Positions 37,584 through 47,517 of a stretch of 64,000 nt of DNA are shown in pieces. A model generated the notes under the pieces. It saw nothing but the letters and a program-made list of their open reading frames with translations. It was not told the origin of the DNA and did no database searches. The DNA is taken from NCBI RefSeq assembly GCF_004000805.1, contig NZ_BILY01000011.1:1-64000 (forward strand). Direction: 5' to 3'. The stretch's first letter is position 1. The number at the start of each line of letters is the position of its first letter. The position numbers and the translations under genes were made by a program. The DNA is from Paenibacillus glycanilyticus NBRC 16618 (GTDB taxonomy: Bacteria > Bacillota > Bacilli > Paenibacillales > Paenibacillaceae).

Positions 37584-40217
37584 TCATATCACATTTGATT
37601 GGTTAAGAACCAGTTCTTCGGCAAGTTTCAAAGCTTCGTCCAGCTTCGAAGCGTCTTTGCCGCCGGCTTGTGCCATATCCGGACGTCCGCCGCCGCTGCC
37701 GCCGCAATGCGCAGCCGCTTCTTTGACGATCTTGCCGGCATGGAAGCCTTTCTTCACCAGGTCGGCGGATACGGCTGCAACTAGGCTTACTTTGTCCTCT
37801 TGCACGGCGCCGAGGATAATAACGGCCGAAGGCAGCTTCGCTTTCAGTTCGTCCGCAATGCCGCGGAGAGCATCCATGGTTGGCGCGCTGACTTTCGCGC
37901 TCAATACGGTTACGTCGCCAACCGTCTTCGCGCTTTGCTCAAGGGAGCCTGCTTCGATGCGGCTCAGCTTCGCCTGCAGCGATTCATTCTCGCGGCCCAG
38001 CTCTTTCACTTGCGCGAACAGAGCTTCAATCCGTTTTGGAACATCGTTGTTGTTTGCTTTAAGAAGCGCCGAAGCCTGCTTCAAGAGATCAAGCTGACCT
38101 TCCATATAGCCGTAAGCATGGCGGCCGGTTACCGCTTCGATGCGGCGTACGCCGGAGCCGATGCCGCTCTCGCTTACCAGCTTGAACATACCGATCTGGG
38201 ACGTATTCGCGACGTGGCAGCCGCCGCACAGCTCGATGCTGTAAGTGCCGACTTGCACGACGCGCACAATGTCGCCGTACTTCTCGCCGAACAAGGCCAT
38301 AGCGCCCATTGCTTTTGCTTCCGCAATCGGCTTGCTCTCGATAACAACGGGAGTTCCAATCCAGATTTGCTCGTTGACCTTGCGCTCGATTTCCGTCAGT
38401 TCTTCAGGCGTGATGCTGCCGAAATGGGAGAAGTCGAAACGCAGACGGTCTGCTTGCACCAGCGAGCCTGCCTGATTAACATGGTCGCCAAGCACTTCTT
38501 TCAGTGCTTTGTGCAGCAAGTGAGTTGCCGTATGGTTCTTGATGACATCCTCGCGTACCGAACGGATTACGACCGCTTCCACGGTCTCTCCCTTACGAAC
38601 GGTTCCGGAAGCAACCACGGCATGATGCACGCTTTGGCCATGCGGCGCCTTCGTGACGTCTTCAACCTGCAGCGTAAATCCGTTGCCTACGATCGTGCCT
38701 TTGTCGCCGATTTGACCGCCGCTTTCCGCATAGAACGGAGTGCGGTCGAGCAGCACAAGCACGCGGCTGCCTTCGCCTACGAGGTCTACCAGCGAATCTT
38801 CATGGACGATAGCTGTGATTTGGGCTTCTGTTACCAGTTCATTATAGCCAACAAATTCACTTTTAACCGTAAAGTCGGCCAGCGGACCGCCCTGCACGTT
38901 CATGCCGCCCGTATCCTGGCGGGCTGCACGTGCGCGTTCGCGCTGTGCTTCCATCGCGGAGTCAAAGCCTTCGCGGTCAACGGTCATGCCGTTCTCGGAA
39001 GCAAAGTCCTCCGTCAGGTCGAACGGGAAGCCGTACGTATCGTACAGGCGGAATGCGTCCTCGCCGCCGATCTCTGTTGTGCCCGCTTTGCGTGCCGCCG
39101 CAACCAGATCGGACAGCATTACCAGACCTTCGGACAACGTTTCGTGGAAACGTTCCTCCTCCGTACGGATAACGCGCTCGATAAACTCGCGTTTGTCGAC
39201 AACCTCCGGATAGTAGACGCCCATAATCTCGCCAACAACCGAAGTCAGTTCATAGAGGAACGGACGGTCGATGCCGATTGTTTTTCCGTAACGCACGGCA
39301 CGGCGGAGCAAACGGCGGATGATATAGCCGCGGCCTTCATTGGAAGGCATAACGCCGTCGCCCACCGCAAAGGCAACCGTACGGATATGGTCGGCGATTA
39401 CTTTCAGCGCAACGTCATGCTCATCATTGACATGGTATTTCACGCCCGCGATTTCGCAAGTACGTTCAATGATCGGAATGAACAGATCCGTATCGAAGTT
39501 GGAGTCCACATCCTGCAGGATGGAAGCGAAACGCTCGAGACCCGCGCCTGTATCGATGTTTTTGTTCGGAAGCGGCGTGTAGCTGCCGTCTTTGTTATGG
39601 TTGAACTGGGAGAATACAAGGTTCCACACTTCGAGGAAGCGCTCGTTCTCGCCGCCAGGCCAGCATTCCGGATCGTTCAGATCGCCGTATTTGTCGCCGC
39701 GGTCATAGAAGATTTCGGTACAAGGTCCGCATGGGCCTTCGCCGATATCCCAGAAGTTCTCGTCCAGCTTGTAGATGCGCTCAGCCGGAAGGCCGATTTT
39801 CTCGTTCCAGTACTTGTACGCTTCTTCGTCTTCCGGATAGACCGTAACGGAGAGGCGGTCGGGATCGAAGCCGATCCATTCTTTGCTCGTCAGGAACTCC
39901 CAAGCCCAAGTGATGACTTCTTCTTTGAAGTAGTCGCCGATGGAGAAGTTGCCCAGCATCTCGAAGAACGTATGGTGACGGCGGGTTTTGCCGACATTCT
40001 CGATATCGTTTGTACGAATGCATTTTTGCGAATTCGTGATGCGTGGATTGTCGGGAATGACGCGTCCGTCAAAATAAGGCTTGAGCGGAGCCATGCCCGC
40101 ATTGATCCAGAGCAGCGACGGATCGTTGTGGGGCACAAGCGATGCGCTTGGCTCGATATGGTGTCTTTTGCTTTCGAAGAAGGAAAGCCATTTGGAACGA
40201 ATTTCACTTGCTTTCAT
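37584..40217 (-). CDS. alaS: Alanyl-tRNA synthetase
   Basis: 877 residues of family length. Class II catalytic core (motif 1 near '[11 protein letters not shown]', '[21 protein letters not shown]'), tRNA-recognition region, editing domain with zinc ligands in '[11 protein letters not shown]' and 'CGGCHVANT', and a C-terminal DHHA1 domain ending in '[17 protein letters not shown]'. GGAGGCG stands 8 bases before the ATG. It is controlled by the T-box leader upstream, with a hairpin repeat inserted in the leader. Confidence 0.98.
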   Translation of the reverse strand: MKASEIRSKWLSFFESKRHHIEPSASLVPHNDPSLLWINAGMAPLKPYFDGRVIPDNPRITNSQKCIRTNDIENVGKTRRHHTFFEMLGNFSIGDYFKEEVITWAWEFLTSKEWIGFDPDRLSVTVYPEDEEAYKYWNEKIGLPAERIYKLDENFWDIGEGPCGPCTEIFYDRGDKYGDLNDPECWPGGENERFLEVWNLVFSQFNHNKDGSYTPLPNKNIDTGAGLERFASILQDVDSNFDTDLFIPIIERTCEIAGVKYHVNDEHDVALKVIADHIRTVAFAVGDGVMPSNEGRGYIIRRLLRRAVRYGKTIGIDRPFLYELTSVVGEIMGVYYPEVVDKREFIERVIRTEEERFHETLSEGLVMLSDLVAAARKAGTTEIGGEDAFRLYDTYGFPFDLTEDFASENGMTVDREGFDSAMEAQRERARAARQDTGGMNVQGGPLADFTVKSEFVGYNELVTEAQITAIVHEDSLVDLVGEGSRVLVLLDRTPFYAESGGQIGDKGTIVGNGFTLQVEDVTKAPHGQSVHHAVVASGTVRKGETVEAVVIRSVREDVIKNHTATHLLHKALKEVLGDHVNQAGSLVQADRLRFDFSHFGSITPEELTEIERKVNEQIWIGTPVVIESKPIAEAKAMGAMALFGEKYGDIVRVVQVGTYSIELCGGCHVANTSQIGMFKLVSESGIGSGVRRIEAVTGRHAYGYMEGQLDLLKQASALLKANNNDVPKRIEALFAQVKELGRENESLQAKLSRIEAGSLEQSAKTVGDVTVLSAKVSAPTMDALRGIADELKAKLPSAVIILGAVQEDKVSLVAAVSADLVKKGFHAGKIVKEAAAHCGGSGGGRPDMAQAGGKDASKLDEALKLAEELVLNQSNVI

Positions 40218-40257
40218 TGTTTTACGCCTCCGTTTAACATTGAGCTGTACGCACTAT

Positions 40258-40372
40258 GAGAAATTCCGAGCCTTCGGCCGCTGTTGTTTTTGAATTTCTT
40301 GAACGATATGTACAAGGTTGAAATTCAAAAACAAAGGCGGGCGCTACCGCTCCAAAAGCTTCGAATTTTCTC
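40258..40372 (+). repeat. Nested-hairpin repeat, copy 3, inside the alaS leader
   Basis: Outer arms GAGAAATTCCGAGC / GCTTCGAATTTTCTC, conserved GGCCGCTGTTG, perfect inner stem TTTTTGAATTT / AAATTCAAAAA, then CAAAGGCGGGCGCTACCGCTCC. It lies between the T-box terminator (ends about 40430) and the alaS start, in reverse orientation to alaS. Confidence 0.82.
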
Positions 40373-40429
40373 TCCGTGCAGAAAGCTCTGATTTTTTAAA
40401 AAGTGTCTAAAACATGTTTTTAAACATAA

Positions 40430-40712
40430 AAAAGTCCCTGTCATAAGACAGGGACGAATTTAATATCGCGGTACCACCCTGGTTATTGCCCGAATGCACG
40501 CTTGCCGCCGCATTCAAAAGCAATCTCCTCGTATGGACGATAACGGGTCCTCCCGGTGAAGTTCGTTCACACTCCGAAAGTAGCTTTCGGCCATTCTTCG
40601 TCCCAAGAGCTCTTACAGCCGACGCCCGAAGGCGAAGAAGCTCTCTCTCTGATTGACGGGCTATGGCTTACTTCCTTCCATCAACGCTTTGCATGTAATA
40701 GTTGCTGCAACT
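40430..40712 (-). promoter_or_regulatory. T-box leader of alaS
   Basis: Read on the minus strand: stem I elements (GGAAGTAAGCC near 40670, AGAGAGAGAG near 40645, GGCTG near 40620), a stem III-type hairpin near 40560-40580, the T-box sequence AGGGTGGTACCGCG (40468-40481) and a terminator GTCCCTGTC / GACAGGGAC followed by TTTTTTA (40431-40455). Uncharged tRNA would pair through the TGG of the T-box and prevent termination. Linkage to alaS implies tRNA-Ala; the specifier codon was not assigned with confidence. Confidence 0.95.
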
Positions 40713-40718
40713 GTCTAA

Positions 40719-40747
40719 AGTATATCGGCCAACGCGACGTCTGTCAA
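40719..40747 (-). promoter_or_regulatory. Sigma-A promoter of alaS
   Basis: Minus strand TTGACA (40742-40747), exactly 17 bases, TATACT (40719-40724), at the 5' end of the T-box leader. The -35 overlaps the stop codon of the upstream AI-2E permease gene. Confidence 0.85.
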
Positions 40748-41838
40748 ATGGTCTTTCGCCTGACGTAATAAGCGAAGATATGCTGGACGATCACTTTAAG
40801 CGCCGCAAAGATCGGAACCGCCAGAATCATTCCGACAATGCCGGCTATCTCCCCTCCGACCAGCAAGGCGAAGATGATCGCCAGCGGATGAATATGGAGC
40901 GTGCGCCCAACCACCTGCGGGGACACGACATTGCCCTCAAGCACCTGGCAAGCCATGTTGACGATGACGACAAACAGCACCATTTTCATCGAAATCGTGG
41001 ATGCAACGAGAAGGGCCGGAGCCGCGCCAAAGAATGGACCCAAGTACGGAATAATGTTCGTAACCGACACAATGCTGGCGAGCAGCAGCGGATACGGAAG
41101 CCCGACAATGATGTAGCCGATATAAGCGAGTATGCCAACGATGATACAGACGATAAATTGCCCCCGAATGTAGCTCCCGAGCGCCGTATCGATATCCTTG
41201 AGCAGCCTGACGGTATGCTTGCGGTGCGACTTCGGAACGTAGGTAATAACCGTCCGCTCGAACAAATCGAAATCCTTCAATATATAAAATGCCAGGAACG
41301 GGATGATAAAAGCGATAAATACCGCATTTACGACAGACCCGATATTGTTGATGAAATGGGATACGGTATCCGACAGCTTCTTCTCCATCTGATAAATGGA
41401 CTTGTTCATCCCGTCTCGGATGCTGTCCGGAAGGAAGGAGGTATTGTTCAAGTCGCTCACGAGGCTTTCCGCGCGATAGGTCAGATCGGGAACATGACGG
41501 TTCAACTCGTCCATTTGTTCCTTGAACATCGGGATCACATTAACCAATATGACGGCGAGCACCGCGCAAAACACGGCATAAATCAGCAGTACCGCCGCGG
41601 TCCGGGGAACCTTCCGCTCATGCAGCATCGTCACAACCGGATTCAACACGTAGGATATGATCATTGCGATAATAAACGGGGCGAGGATCGACCTCAAGAA
41701 CACGTAAAGATGAATAAAAATAGGCTTTACCAACAGCAGCAGATACAGGGCAAGAAGCCCCATAATGATATAAACCAGCCACACAAACAGACGGCTCTTC
41801 GTCAACCGTTCCACCGTCTTCACCCCCGCTTGTTTCAT
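40744..41838 (-). CDS. AI-2E family permease (second paralogue)
   Basis: 364 residues from the chosen start, with the family layout: two N-terminal hydrophobic segments, a long amphipathic region ('FKEQMDELNRHVPDLTYRAESL'), then five or six membrane segments with 'SIVSVTNIIPYLGPFFGAAPALLVAS' and a C-terminal 'PIFAALKVIVQHIFAYY'. The open frame extends to 41901 (21 more codons), but neither start has a strong ribosome binding site, so the N terminus is uncertain. Its position directly upstream of alaS matches the YrrI-like member of Bacillus. Substrate unknown. Confidence 0.85.
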   Translation of the reverse strand: MKQAGVKTVERLTKSRLFVWLVYIIMGLLALYLLLLVKPIFIHLYVFLRSILAPFIIAMIISYVLNPVVTMLHERKVPRTAAVLLIYAVFCAVLAVILVNVIPMFKEQMDELNRHVPDLTYRAESLVSDLNNTSFLPDSIRDGMNKSIYQMEKKLSDTVSHFINNIGSVVNAVFIAFIIPFLAFYILKDFDLFERTVITYVPKSHRKHTVRLLKDIDTALGSYIRGQFIVCIIVGILAYIGYIIVGLPYPLLLASIVSVTNIIPYLGPFFGAAPALLVASTISMKMVLFVVIVNMACQVLEGNVVSPQVVGRTLHIHPLAIIFALLVGGEIAGIVGMILAVPIFAALKVIVQHIFAYYVRRKTI

Positions 41839-41922
41839 TCCCGTAAGCCATAGATTGACAGAGCAATCTGCTTCAGTATATGTACAAGCGGTCCTTTTCA
41901 TCCATAAATGCCTAATTCGTAT

Positions 41923-42705
41923 TTATTCCGCCACGATCCACTTCAGCTTCTTATCGATATGCTCCGACCATTCCGCAGGGAGAGGCTCCTCGCAAACAAC
42001 CGTATCAAGCTGCGCCAGATCCGCAATCTTGTACAGCCGGTTTGCGCCGAACTTGCTGCTATCCGCAAGAATGATGCTTTGCTCGCTCTTTTGCATCATG
42101 GTCTGAACGAGAAGCGCCCGGCTGGAGTCAAAGCTTGTTATTCCCTGCTCCGGAGAGATTCCGTCAATGGAAATAAAAGCTTTGTTCACGAAAAAGTTCT
42201 CCATGAACTTCTCCGCCAAGGAGCCGGATATCCGGTAATGCCTGGGGTCAATCTTTCCCCCGATAAAAAAGACGTCACCCGAGAACATTTCTTTGTTCTG
42301 ATAGTCCAGAATCATATTCAAACCGGAAACGGAATTGGTTATGATCGTCAGATTTTTCTTGTACAGAAGATAGGGAATCATCTGCAGCGTTGTGGAACCG
42401 TCATCGATAACGATCACGTCATAGTCCTCTACCAGTGCGGCGGCAGCACGGCCAACCCTCTGCTTCTCCTCTACCCTTAATACCTCGCGTTTCAGATGGG
42501 AGAGCTCCTCGTAGACAAGGGTCATCTTTACCGCCCCGCCGTATACGCGCTTAAGGCGGTTCTCCGACTCCAGCTCCTCCAGGTAACGCCGGATCGTTTC
42601 CGACGAAACGCCAAAGCGTTTCACCAGATCATTCGTCTGAACCTTGCCCGCATCATTAAGGATGTCCAGTATCTCTCTCTTTCGCTCTTCTCCAATTAGC
42701 GACAT
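41923..42705 (-). CDS. DeoR-family transcriptional regulator, probably of the phn genes
   Basis: 260 residues: N-terminal HTH ('KVQTNDLVKRFGVSSETIRRYLEEL', 19-43) with the DeoR signature, and a C-terminal sugar-phosphate-isomerase-like effector domain ('VIVIDDGSTTLQMIPYLL', 'FIGGKIDPRHYRISG', 'ILADSSKFG'). Family ligands are phosphorylated metabolites; here a phosphonate intermediate is possible. It follows phnW after 100 bases on the same strand and probably controls this operon. Confidence 0.87.
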   Translation of the reverse strand: MSLIGEERKREILDILNDAGKVQTNDLVKRFGVSSETIRRYLEELESENRLKRVYGGAVKMTLVYEELSHLKREVLRVEEKQRVGRAAAALVEDYDVIVIDDGSTTLQMIPYLLYKKNLTIITNSVSGLNMILDYQNKEMFSGDVFFIGGKIDPRHYRISGSLAEKFMENFFVNKAFISIDGISPEQGITSFDSSRALLVQTMMQKSEQSIILADSSKFGANRLYKIADLAQLDTVVCEEPLPAEWSEHIDKKLKWIVAE

Positions 42706-42805
42706 AACGGGCGCCCCCTTCTTCCGATTCTCTTTGCGATACCCATTTCTACTTTTTCCCCGCGGACGGACAAACTCCTTCCATCGCAGGATCGTCTTCT
42801 TGTTA

Positions 42806-43900
42806 TTACCAAAACATCTCGTTATTGATCACCTGCAGCAGCTTCACGATATCCTCTTTGTAGATCTCGCCGATATTGCCGATCCTGAATGTGTCGGCCG
42901 AGCTGATTTTGCCGGGGTAGACGACAAAGCCGGCAGCTTTCAATTTGTCATACAGCTCTTCGAAGCTGAACCGTTTGCTGGACGGGTAATAGAAGGACGT
43001 AATGATCGGAGAATGAAGCTCCTTCGGAAGCAGGGCGCAAAAGCCAAGCTGAGCCATTCCTTCCGCTAGCAGCTGCTGATTCGTCTTATACCGTTGATGG
43101 CGCGCTGTTATACCACCCTCTGCCTCCAGCTCGACTAAAGCCTGGTCAAACGCCCGCACCACATGGGTCGGAGAGGTAAAACGCCATTTGCCTCCGCCTT
43201 TTTCCATCACCGCCCACTGATCATACAGGTCGAGGGACAATGAACGTGCCTGGCCTTTGCAGGCGAGGAGCGCTTCCGTCCGCGCAATAACAAATCCGAA
43301 GCCGGGAACGCCTTGAATGCATTTGTTTGCGCTGCTGATCAGAAAATCAATCGCAAGTTCCGCCACGTCGATCGGAATCCCGCCAAAGCTGCTCATCGCA
43401 TCCACGATAAAAATTTTGTCGCGAGCTTTAACGATTTTCGATATGTCGGCGATCGGGTTCAGCATGCCCGTTGTTGTCTCGCAATGGACCATGGCAACGT
43501 GAGTAATATCCGGCTCGGCCCGAAGGCGTTCCTCAACCGCGGAAGCTTTCACGCATTCCGTCTCGCCGAAGTCCAGAACGGAGGTGGAAATCCCGTACAG
43601 GGCGCCCATTTGAGCAATCCGATTGCCATAAGCCCCGTTGGTCAGCACAAGCAGCTTGCCGTCTTGCGGAACAACCGTGCCGATAACGGACTCCACACTG
43701 AAGGTGCCGCTGCCCTGCATGAGTACCGAAGTATAAGACTCATGCGAAGAGGTCGCCATCTTCACCAGACGGGTTCGAATGCTCTGCACCAGTCCGTTAT
43801 AATCCTGGTCCCAAGTGCACCAGTCGCGAAGCATCGCCTCTTTAACCGTGTCCGAAGTCGTAAGCGGTCCTGGAGTCAGCAGCAAATAAGGGCGGTTCAT
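42806..43900 (-). CDS. phnW: 2-aminoethylphosphonate-pyruvate transaminase
   Basis: Transfers the amino group of 2-aminoethylphosphonate to pyruvate, giving phosphonoacetaldehyde and alanine. The 364-residue, fold-type I PLP enzyme has the Schiff-base Lys193 in 'SSANKCIQG', Asp167 in '[11 protein letters not shown]' for the pyridine nitrogen, and the PhnW N terminus '[15 protein letters not shown]'. The start overlaps the phnX stop by four bases, coupling the two steps. Confidence 0.95.
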   Translation of the reverse strand: MNRPYLLLTPGPLTTSDTVKEAMLRDWCTWDQDYNGLVQSIRTRLVKMATSSHESYTSVLMQGSGTFSVESVIGTVVPQDGKLLVLTNGAYGNRIAQMGALYGISTSVLDFGETECVKASAVEERLRAEPDITHVAMVHCETTTGMLNPIADISKIVKARDKIFIVDAMSSFGGIPIDVAELAIDFLISSANKCIQGVPGFGFVIARTEALLACKGQARSLSLDLYDQWAVMEKGGGKWRFTSPTHVVRAFDQALVELEAEGGITARHQRYKTNQQLLAEGMAQLGFCALLPKELHSPIITSFYYPSSKRFSFEELYDKLKAAGFVVYPGKISSADTFRIGNIGEIYKEDIVKLLQVINNEMFW

Positions 43901-44694
43901 GGACGTTCTCCTCTCTCCATACGAGCGTTGATTTGCGCGATGACGCTATCCAGCTCTCCGATTCGGTCAATGACGTAATGGGCGCCTGCGGCTTGAAGTC
44001 TGGCCGCAACGGCGGATTTGCGTTCCGCGAGCTCCGCTTCTGCGCATCCGGCTACTTCCTCCTCTGTCATGCCAAGCTCGCTGCTGCCTACAATTACGCC
44101 GACCGTCCAGCAGCCCGCATTTACGCCTTCCAGCATATCGCTTACGGTATCGCCGGCTTTAACAATGTGATGCATCGGATATACGCCAAGCATTTCCGCG
44201 TTCCGGTAGATCATCCATGGATAAGGTCTTCCAGCAGAGACTTCCATAGGCGTAACGAGGGTATCCGGCTCATAGCCTTGTTCCTTGGCCCCTTTGCACA
44301 CCACGTCCATCATCGCTCTTGTATAACCGGTTGTAGAACCAATGGCAATTCCTTGGCTGCGCAATCTATCCGCAAGCTCAACCGCTCCCGGGACTGGCGT
44401 CGCATAGTCCTTTAAGGTGCTGAACAACAGCGGTTCAAAGTCCGCGTACAATTCATCGATATCCGCTTCGCCTGGCTTTCTTCCGTAAAGACCTTCCCAA
44501 ATACCGGCGATCCGCTCCATTTGGCACATAGCCGCGATATGATCCCGCTTCAGCATGCCCATCGGCTGCCTGGCTTCCTCAACCGTTACCTGAACTCCCT
44601 TGCGCGCAAAGACCTCCACAAAAACGTTAAGCGGCGCAAAGCAGCCGAAATCAACCATGGTGCCTGCCCAATCCAGCATGACTGCTTTAATCAT
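43897..44694 (-). CDS. phnX: Phosphonoacetaldehyde hydrolase (phosphonatase)
   Basis: HAD-superfamily enzyme cleaving the C-P bond of phosphonoacetaldehyde to acetaldehyde and phosphate. The 265-residue protein has nucleophile Asp8 in '[10 protein letters not shown]', the family-specific Schiff-base Lys49 in 'MGMLKRDHI', '[10 protein letters not shown]', and '[12 protein letters not shown]' for magnesium. It is coupled to phnW. Confidence 0.95.
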   Translation of the reverse strand: MIKAVMLDWAGTMVDFGCFAPLNVFVEVFARKGVQVTVEEARQPMGMLKRDHIAAMCQMERIAGIWEGLYGRKPGEADIDELYADFEPLLFSTLKDYATPVPGAVELADRLRSQGIAIGSTTGYTRAMMDVVCKGAKEQGYEPDTLVTPMEVSAGRPYPWMIYRNAEMLGVYPMHHIVKAGDTVSDMLEGVNAGCWTVGVIVGSSELGMTEEEVAGCAEAELAERKSAVAARLQAAGAHYVIDRIGELDSVIAQINARMERGERP

Positions 44695-44736
44695 GATTCA
44701 TCTCTCCTTATTGGTTTCTCGGTTATTGATTTCTCA

Positions 44737-46455
44737 TTATTGCTCTCTCGTTTGCCAAGCTTGCGTTCTCTTCTTAATCTGATGGGTGACCGCTTCATAG
44801 AGCAGCCGTACCCCTATATTCGTCATTACAATCAAGGTCGACATCGCGGCTGCAGGCGCTATATCCCCCGCATCCTCCATATTTACGATGGATACGGAGG
44901 CCAGCTTCAGATCTGCCGCATAGAGGAACATTACCGCCGACACGGTTACCATGGAATTGATGAAGAAATACATCGCCATCTCCAGAACGGCCGGCAGACA
45001 TAAGGGAAGCGTCACTCTCAGCAAGGTTTTGTACCTAGGAACGCCTAAAGAGTCGGAGGCCGTTTCAATCTCGCGGTCCAGCTTCTTCAGTGCGCTTGTT
45101 GCCGTAACAAAAGCTACGGAGTAGAAATGTGCAATATTTGCCAGCACCAGAATCCAGATCGTTCCGTAAATGCCGTGCATCGGATTGCTTGCTTTGTTGA
45201 AGAAAAAGATATACGACAGGCCAAGCACGATGCCCGGCAGCGCCAGCGGAAGGATCGATAGGAAATAACCCGCCTGCCGGAGTACCGGCAGGGTCTTCGT
45301 CTTCTCAATCAGATAAGCGCCTGCGAAAGTAACGGCCGTTCCGATTACCGCAGTCCAGGCGGACATCCGCAAGCTGGTCCAGAACGGCTGCAAGCTGCCT
45401 CCGGCTACTTTGCTGAAATCGTAATGCTTCAAGGATAGCGAAAGATTATACGGCCATATCTTGATGACCGAAGCTGCGAAAACCGTCCCGATTAAGAGCA
45501 GGATCATCCCCGAGGAAGCGATGCAGAAGGCTAGGAAAAACCCGTCTCTTTTCCGGCTGGGCGATATGCGGTACGGCACCGCTCTTGCGCTGATGGCATG
45601 CTGTCTGCTCGTTATAAACCGGTCGACGATAAAAGCAAGGATGGCGGGAAGCGTCAGAATAATGCCGACCGTAGCTCCCATCCCCATATTTTGCTGGCCG
45701 ATAACCTGCTTATAGATTTCCGTTGCCAGCACATTATAGCTGCCGCCGACAACCTGCGGTGCTCCGAAGTCCGTAAAGGCCAGCGTGAAGCAGACAAAGA
45801 ACGAAGAAATAAGGCCATATTTCATGTTGGGAAGGGTGATGGTGAAAAAGATTCTCCCTTTTCCGGCCCCCATGGTTTTGGCAGCCTCGTACAGATTGAA
45901 ATCCGCGAAGCTTAAGGAAACAACAAGGATAAGACAGGCTTGCGGAAAGGTGTACATGACCTCCGCCATAACAATGCCCGTTGGGCCGTACAGACCAATA
46001 TCCCAATGGAAGGGCAACGCGTCAAAAAAGCCGGTTGTAACCAAACCCTGGTTGCCGAACAAGTAGGTTAATCCGATCCCCAGCATCATCGTTGGAGCGA
46101 ATAGCATAAGTAGCGATACCGTTTTGAAAAACATTTTCCCGGGAACGTTCGTCCGGGTAAGGGCGAATGCGAACAAAAAGCCCAGTACGACGGACAGGAT
46201 TGCGGTCAAAGCGGAAACGTATACCGTGTGCTGCAAGGAGCTCAGCAATGCGGGCGTGGAGAAATAATCGATAAAGTTCTCTAATCCGTTATATTCGCCT
46301 TGTTTGTCCGTAACCGCTTTGCTGAACAGCGAGAACAAAGGAAGCAGAATCATGACGCATAATCCCGCAAGCATCAGCAGCATTGCAATACGTTCAAACC
46401 AGCTGCCATTTCCCCGTTTGAGGAGCATGGCTGTATGCCATTTCGCGAGTCTCAT
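44737..46455 (-). CDS. Fused 2-aminoethylphosphonate ABC transporter permease
   Basis: 572 residues carrying two BPD_transp_1 permease domains in one chain (about 20-290 and 300-560), each with six hydrophobic segments and an EAA-type loop ('AAKTMGAGKGRIFFTITLP' and 'ASDSLGVPRYKTLLRVTLP'). This fused form is the one found in phosphonate operons of the PhnU2/PhnV type. It overlaps the ATPase gene stop by four bases and is followed by phnX after 42 bases. Confidence 0.9.
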   Translation of the reverse strand: MRLAKWHTAMLLKRGNGSWFERIAMLLMLAGLCVMILLPLFSLFSKAVTDKQGEYNGLENFIDYFSTPALLSSLQHTVYVSALTAILSVVLGFLFAFALTRTNVPGKMFFKTVSLLMLFAPTMMLGIGLTYLFGNQGLVTTGFFDALPFHWDIGLYGPTGIVMAEVMYTFPQACLILVVSLSFADFNLYEAAKTMGAGKGRIFFTITLPNMKYGLISSFFVCFTLAFTDFGAPQVVGGSYNVLATEIYKQVIGQQNMGMGATVGIILTLPAILAFIVDRFITSRQHAISARAVPYRISPSRKRDGFFLAFCIASSGMILLLIGTVFAASVIKIWPYNLSLSLKHYDFSKVAGGSLQPFWTSLRMSAWTAVIGTAVTFAGAYLIEKTKTLPVLRQAGYFLSILPLALPGIVLGLSYIFFFNKASNPMHGIYGTIWILVLANIAHFYSVAFVTATSALKKLDREIETASDSLGVPRYKTLLRVTLPLCLPAVLEMAMYFFINSMVTVSAVMFLYAADLKLASVSIVNMEDAGDIAPAAAMSTLIVMTNIGVRLLYEAVTHQIKKRTQAWQTREQ

Positions 46456-47489
46456 CCAACCACCTCAAGTCGCTCCCGGCGGTTTGCGCCAAAGCCTATC
46501 AAATGCTCCTCGGGCAATTGAAAAAAGACGCGGCGGTTCTTTTCAAGTTGATACTGCTTAACGATGGAGCGGTTCACGTCCGCCATCATTCCATTCGGGA
46601 AATAACGGCTCATCGGACCTTGCGCCTTCATCGTTACCCGGTAGAAGGAGCCCCGGAATTCCAGGCTTTCCACCACCGCTTCATAGTTTCCCGTCTCCTG
46701 CACAAGAACAAGCCTTACATGCTCCGGTCTAATCGCCAGCGCGTCTCCGCCGTCCATAGGTTCAAGAAAGTTGACCGCACCGATAAAATCGGCGACAAAC
46801 CGGCTGTTTGGCCGTTCGTAAATCTCTTCGGGGGCTCCGGACTGAATAACCTTGGCGTTGTTCATTACAACAACGGTATCCGCCATCGTAAGAGCCTCCT
46901 CCTGATCATGGGTAACCATAATCGTCGTCATGCCAAGCTGCTCATGCAGTCTGCGAATCTCGAGGCGAAGCTTCTCTCTCACCTTGGCGTCAAGTGCGGA
47001 CAACGGCTCGTCGAGCAGCAGGAAATCGGGAGATAACGCAATCGCGCGGGCTAGGGCTACCCGCTGCTGTTGTCCGCCCGACAGTTGGGCGGGATATTTC
47101 TTCGCAGAGGACAAAAGATCAACCATGCCGAGCACTTCCTCTACCTTGCTCTGCATTTGCGGCTTGGACATTTTTTTCTCCTTTAATCCGTAAGCAACAT
47201 TCTGGGCTACCGTTAAATTCGGAAAAAGGGCATATGACTGGAACATAAACCCTACATTGCGTTTAGCGGGAGGCAAGGATGTAATATCCTTGCCCTCTAC
47301 CGCCATCCGGCCGCTATCCGGCGTTTCGAGTCCCGCAATCATCCGAAGCAAGGTCGTCTTGCCGCAGCCGCTTGGCCCCAGCAAGCATACGAATTCATTT
47401 TTTGGAATCTCGATGTGAATCGGCTCAAGCGCTGTAAACGATCCGAATGTCTTGCGGATGCCTTGTATGGATAAATAGCTCTGTGGCAT
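46452..47489 (-). CDS. 2-aminoethylphosphonate ABC transporter ATPase
   Basis: 345 residues with Walker A 'GPSGCGKTT' (about 37-45), Q-loop 'FMFQSYALFPNLT', signature 'LSGGQQQRVALARAI' and 'LLLDEPLSALD', then a C-terminal TOBE-like domain. It resembles spermidine/iron-type (PotA/FbpC) ATPases. Context with phnXW and a fused permease assigns it to phosphonate uptake (PhnT type). Confidence 0.9.
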   Translation of the reverse strand: MPQSYLSIQGIRKTFGSFTALEPIHIEIPKNEFVCLLGPSGCGKTTLLRMIAGLETPDSGRMAVEGKDITSLPPAKRNVGFMFQSYALFPNLTVAQNVAYGLKEKKMSKPQMQSKVEEVLGMVDLLSSAKKYPAQLSGGQQQRVALARAIALSPDFLLLDEPLSALDAKVREKLRLEIRRLHEQLGMTTIMVTHDQEEALTMADTVVVMNNAKVIQSGAPEEIYERPNSRFVADFIGAVNFLEPMDGGDALAIRPEHVRLVLVQETGNYEAVVESLEFRGSFYRVTMKAQGPMSRYFPNGMMADVNRSIVKQYQLEKNRRVFFQLPEEHLIGFGANRRERLEVVG

Positions 47490-47517
47490 AGAACCGTGTC
47501 CTCCTTCGGATCAGCTT

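Noticed and set aside
37800-40259. 819-codon open frame on the plus strand
   Set aside because: It is exactly antisense to alaS, lacks a ribosome binding site and family features, and arises from GC-rich codon structure of the real gene.
40702-41853. 383-codon open frame on the plus strand
   Set aside because: It is antisense to the second AI-2E permease gene and has a hydrophilic, Arg/His/Gln-rich composition typical of shadow frames.
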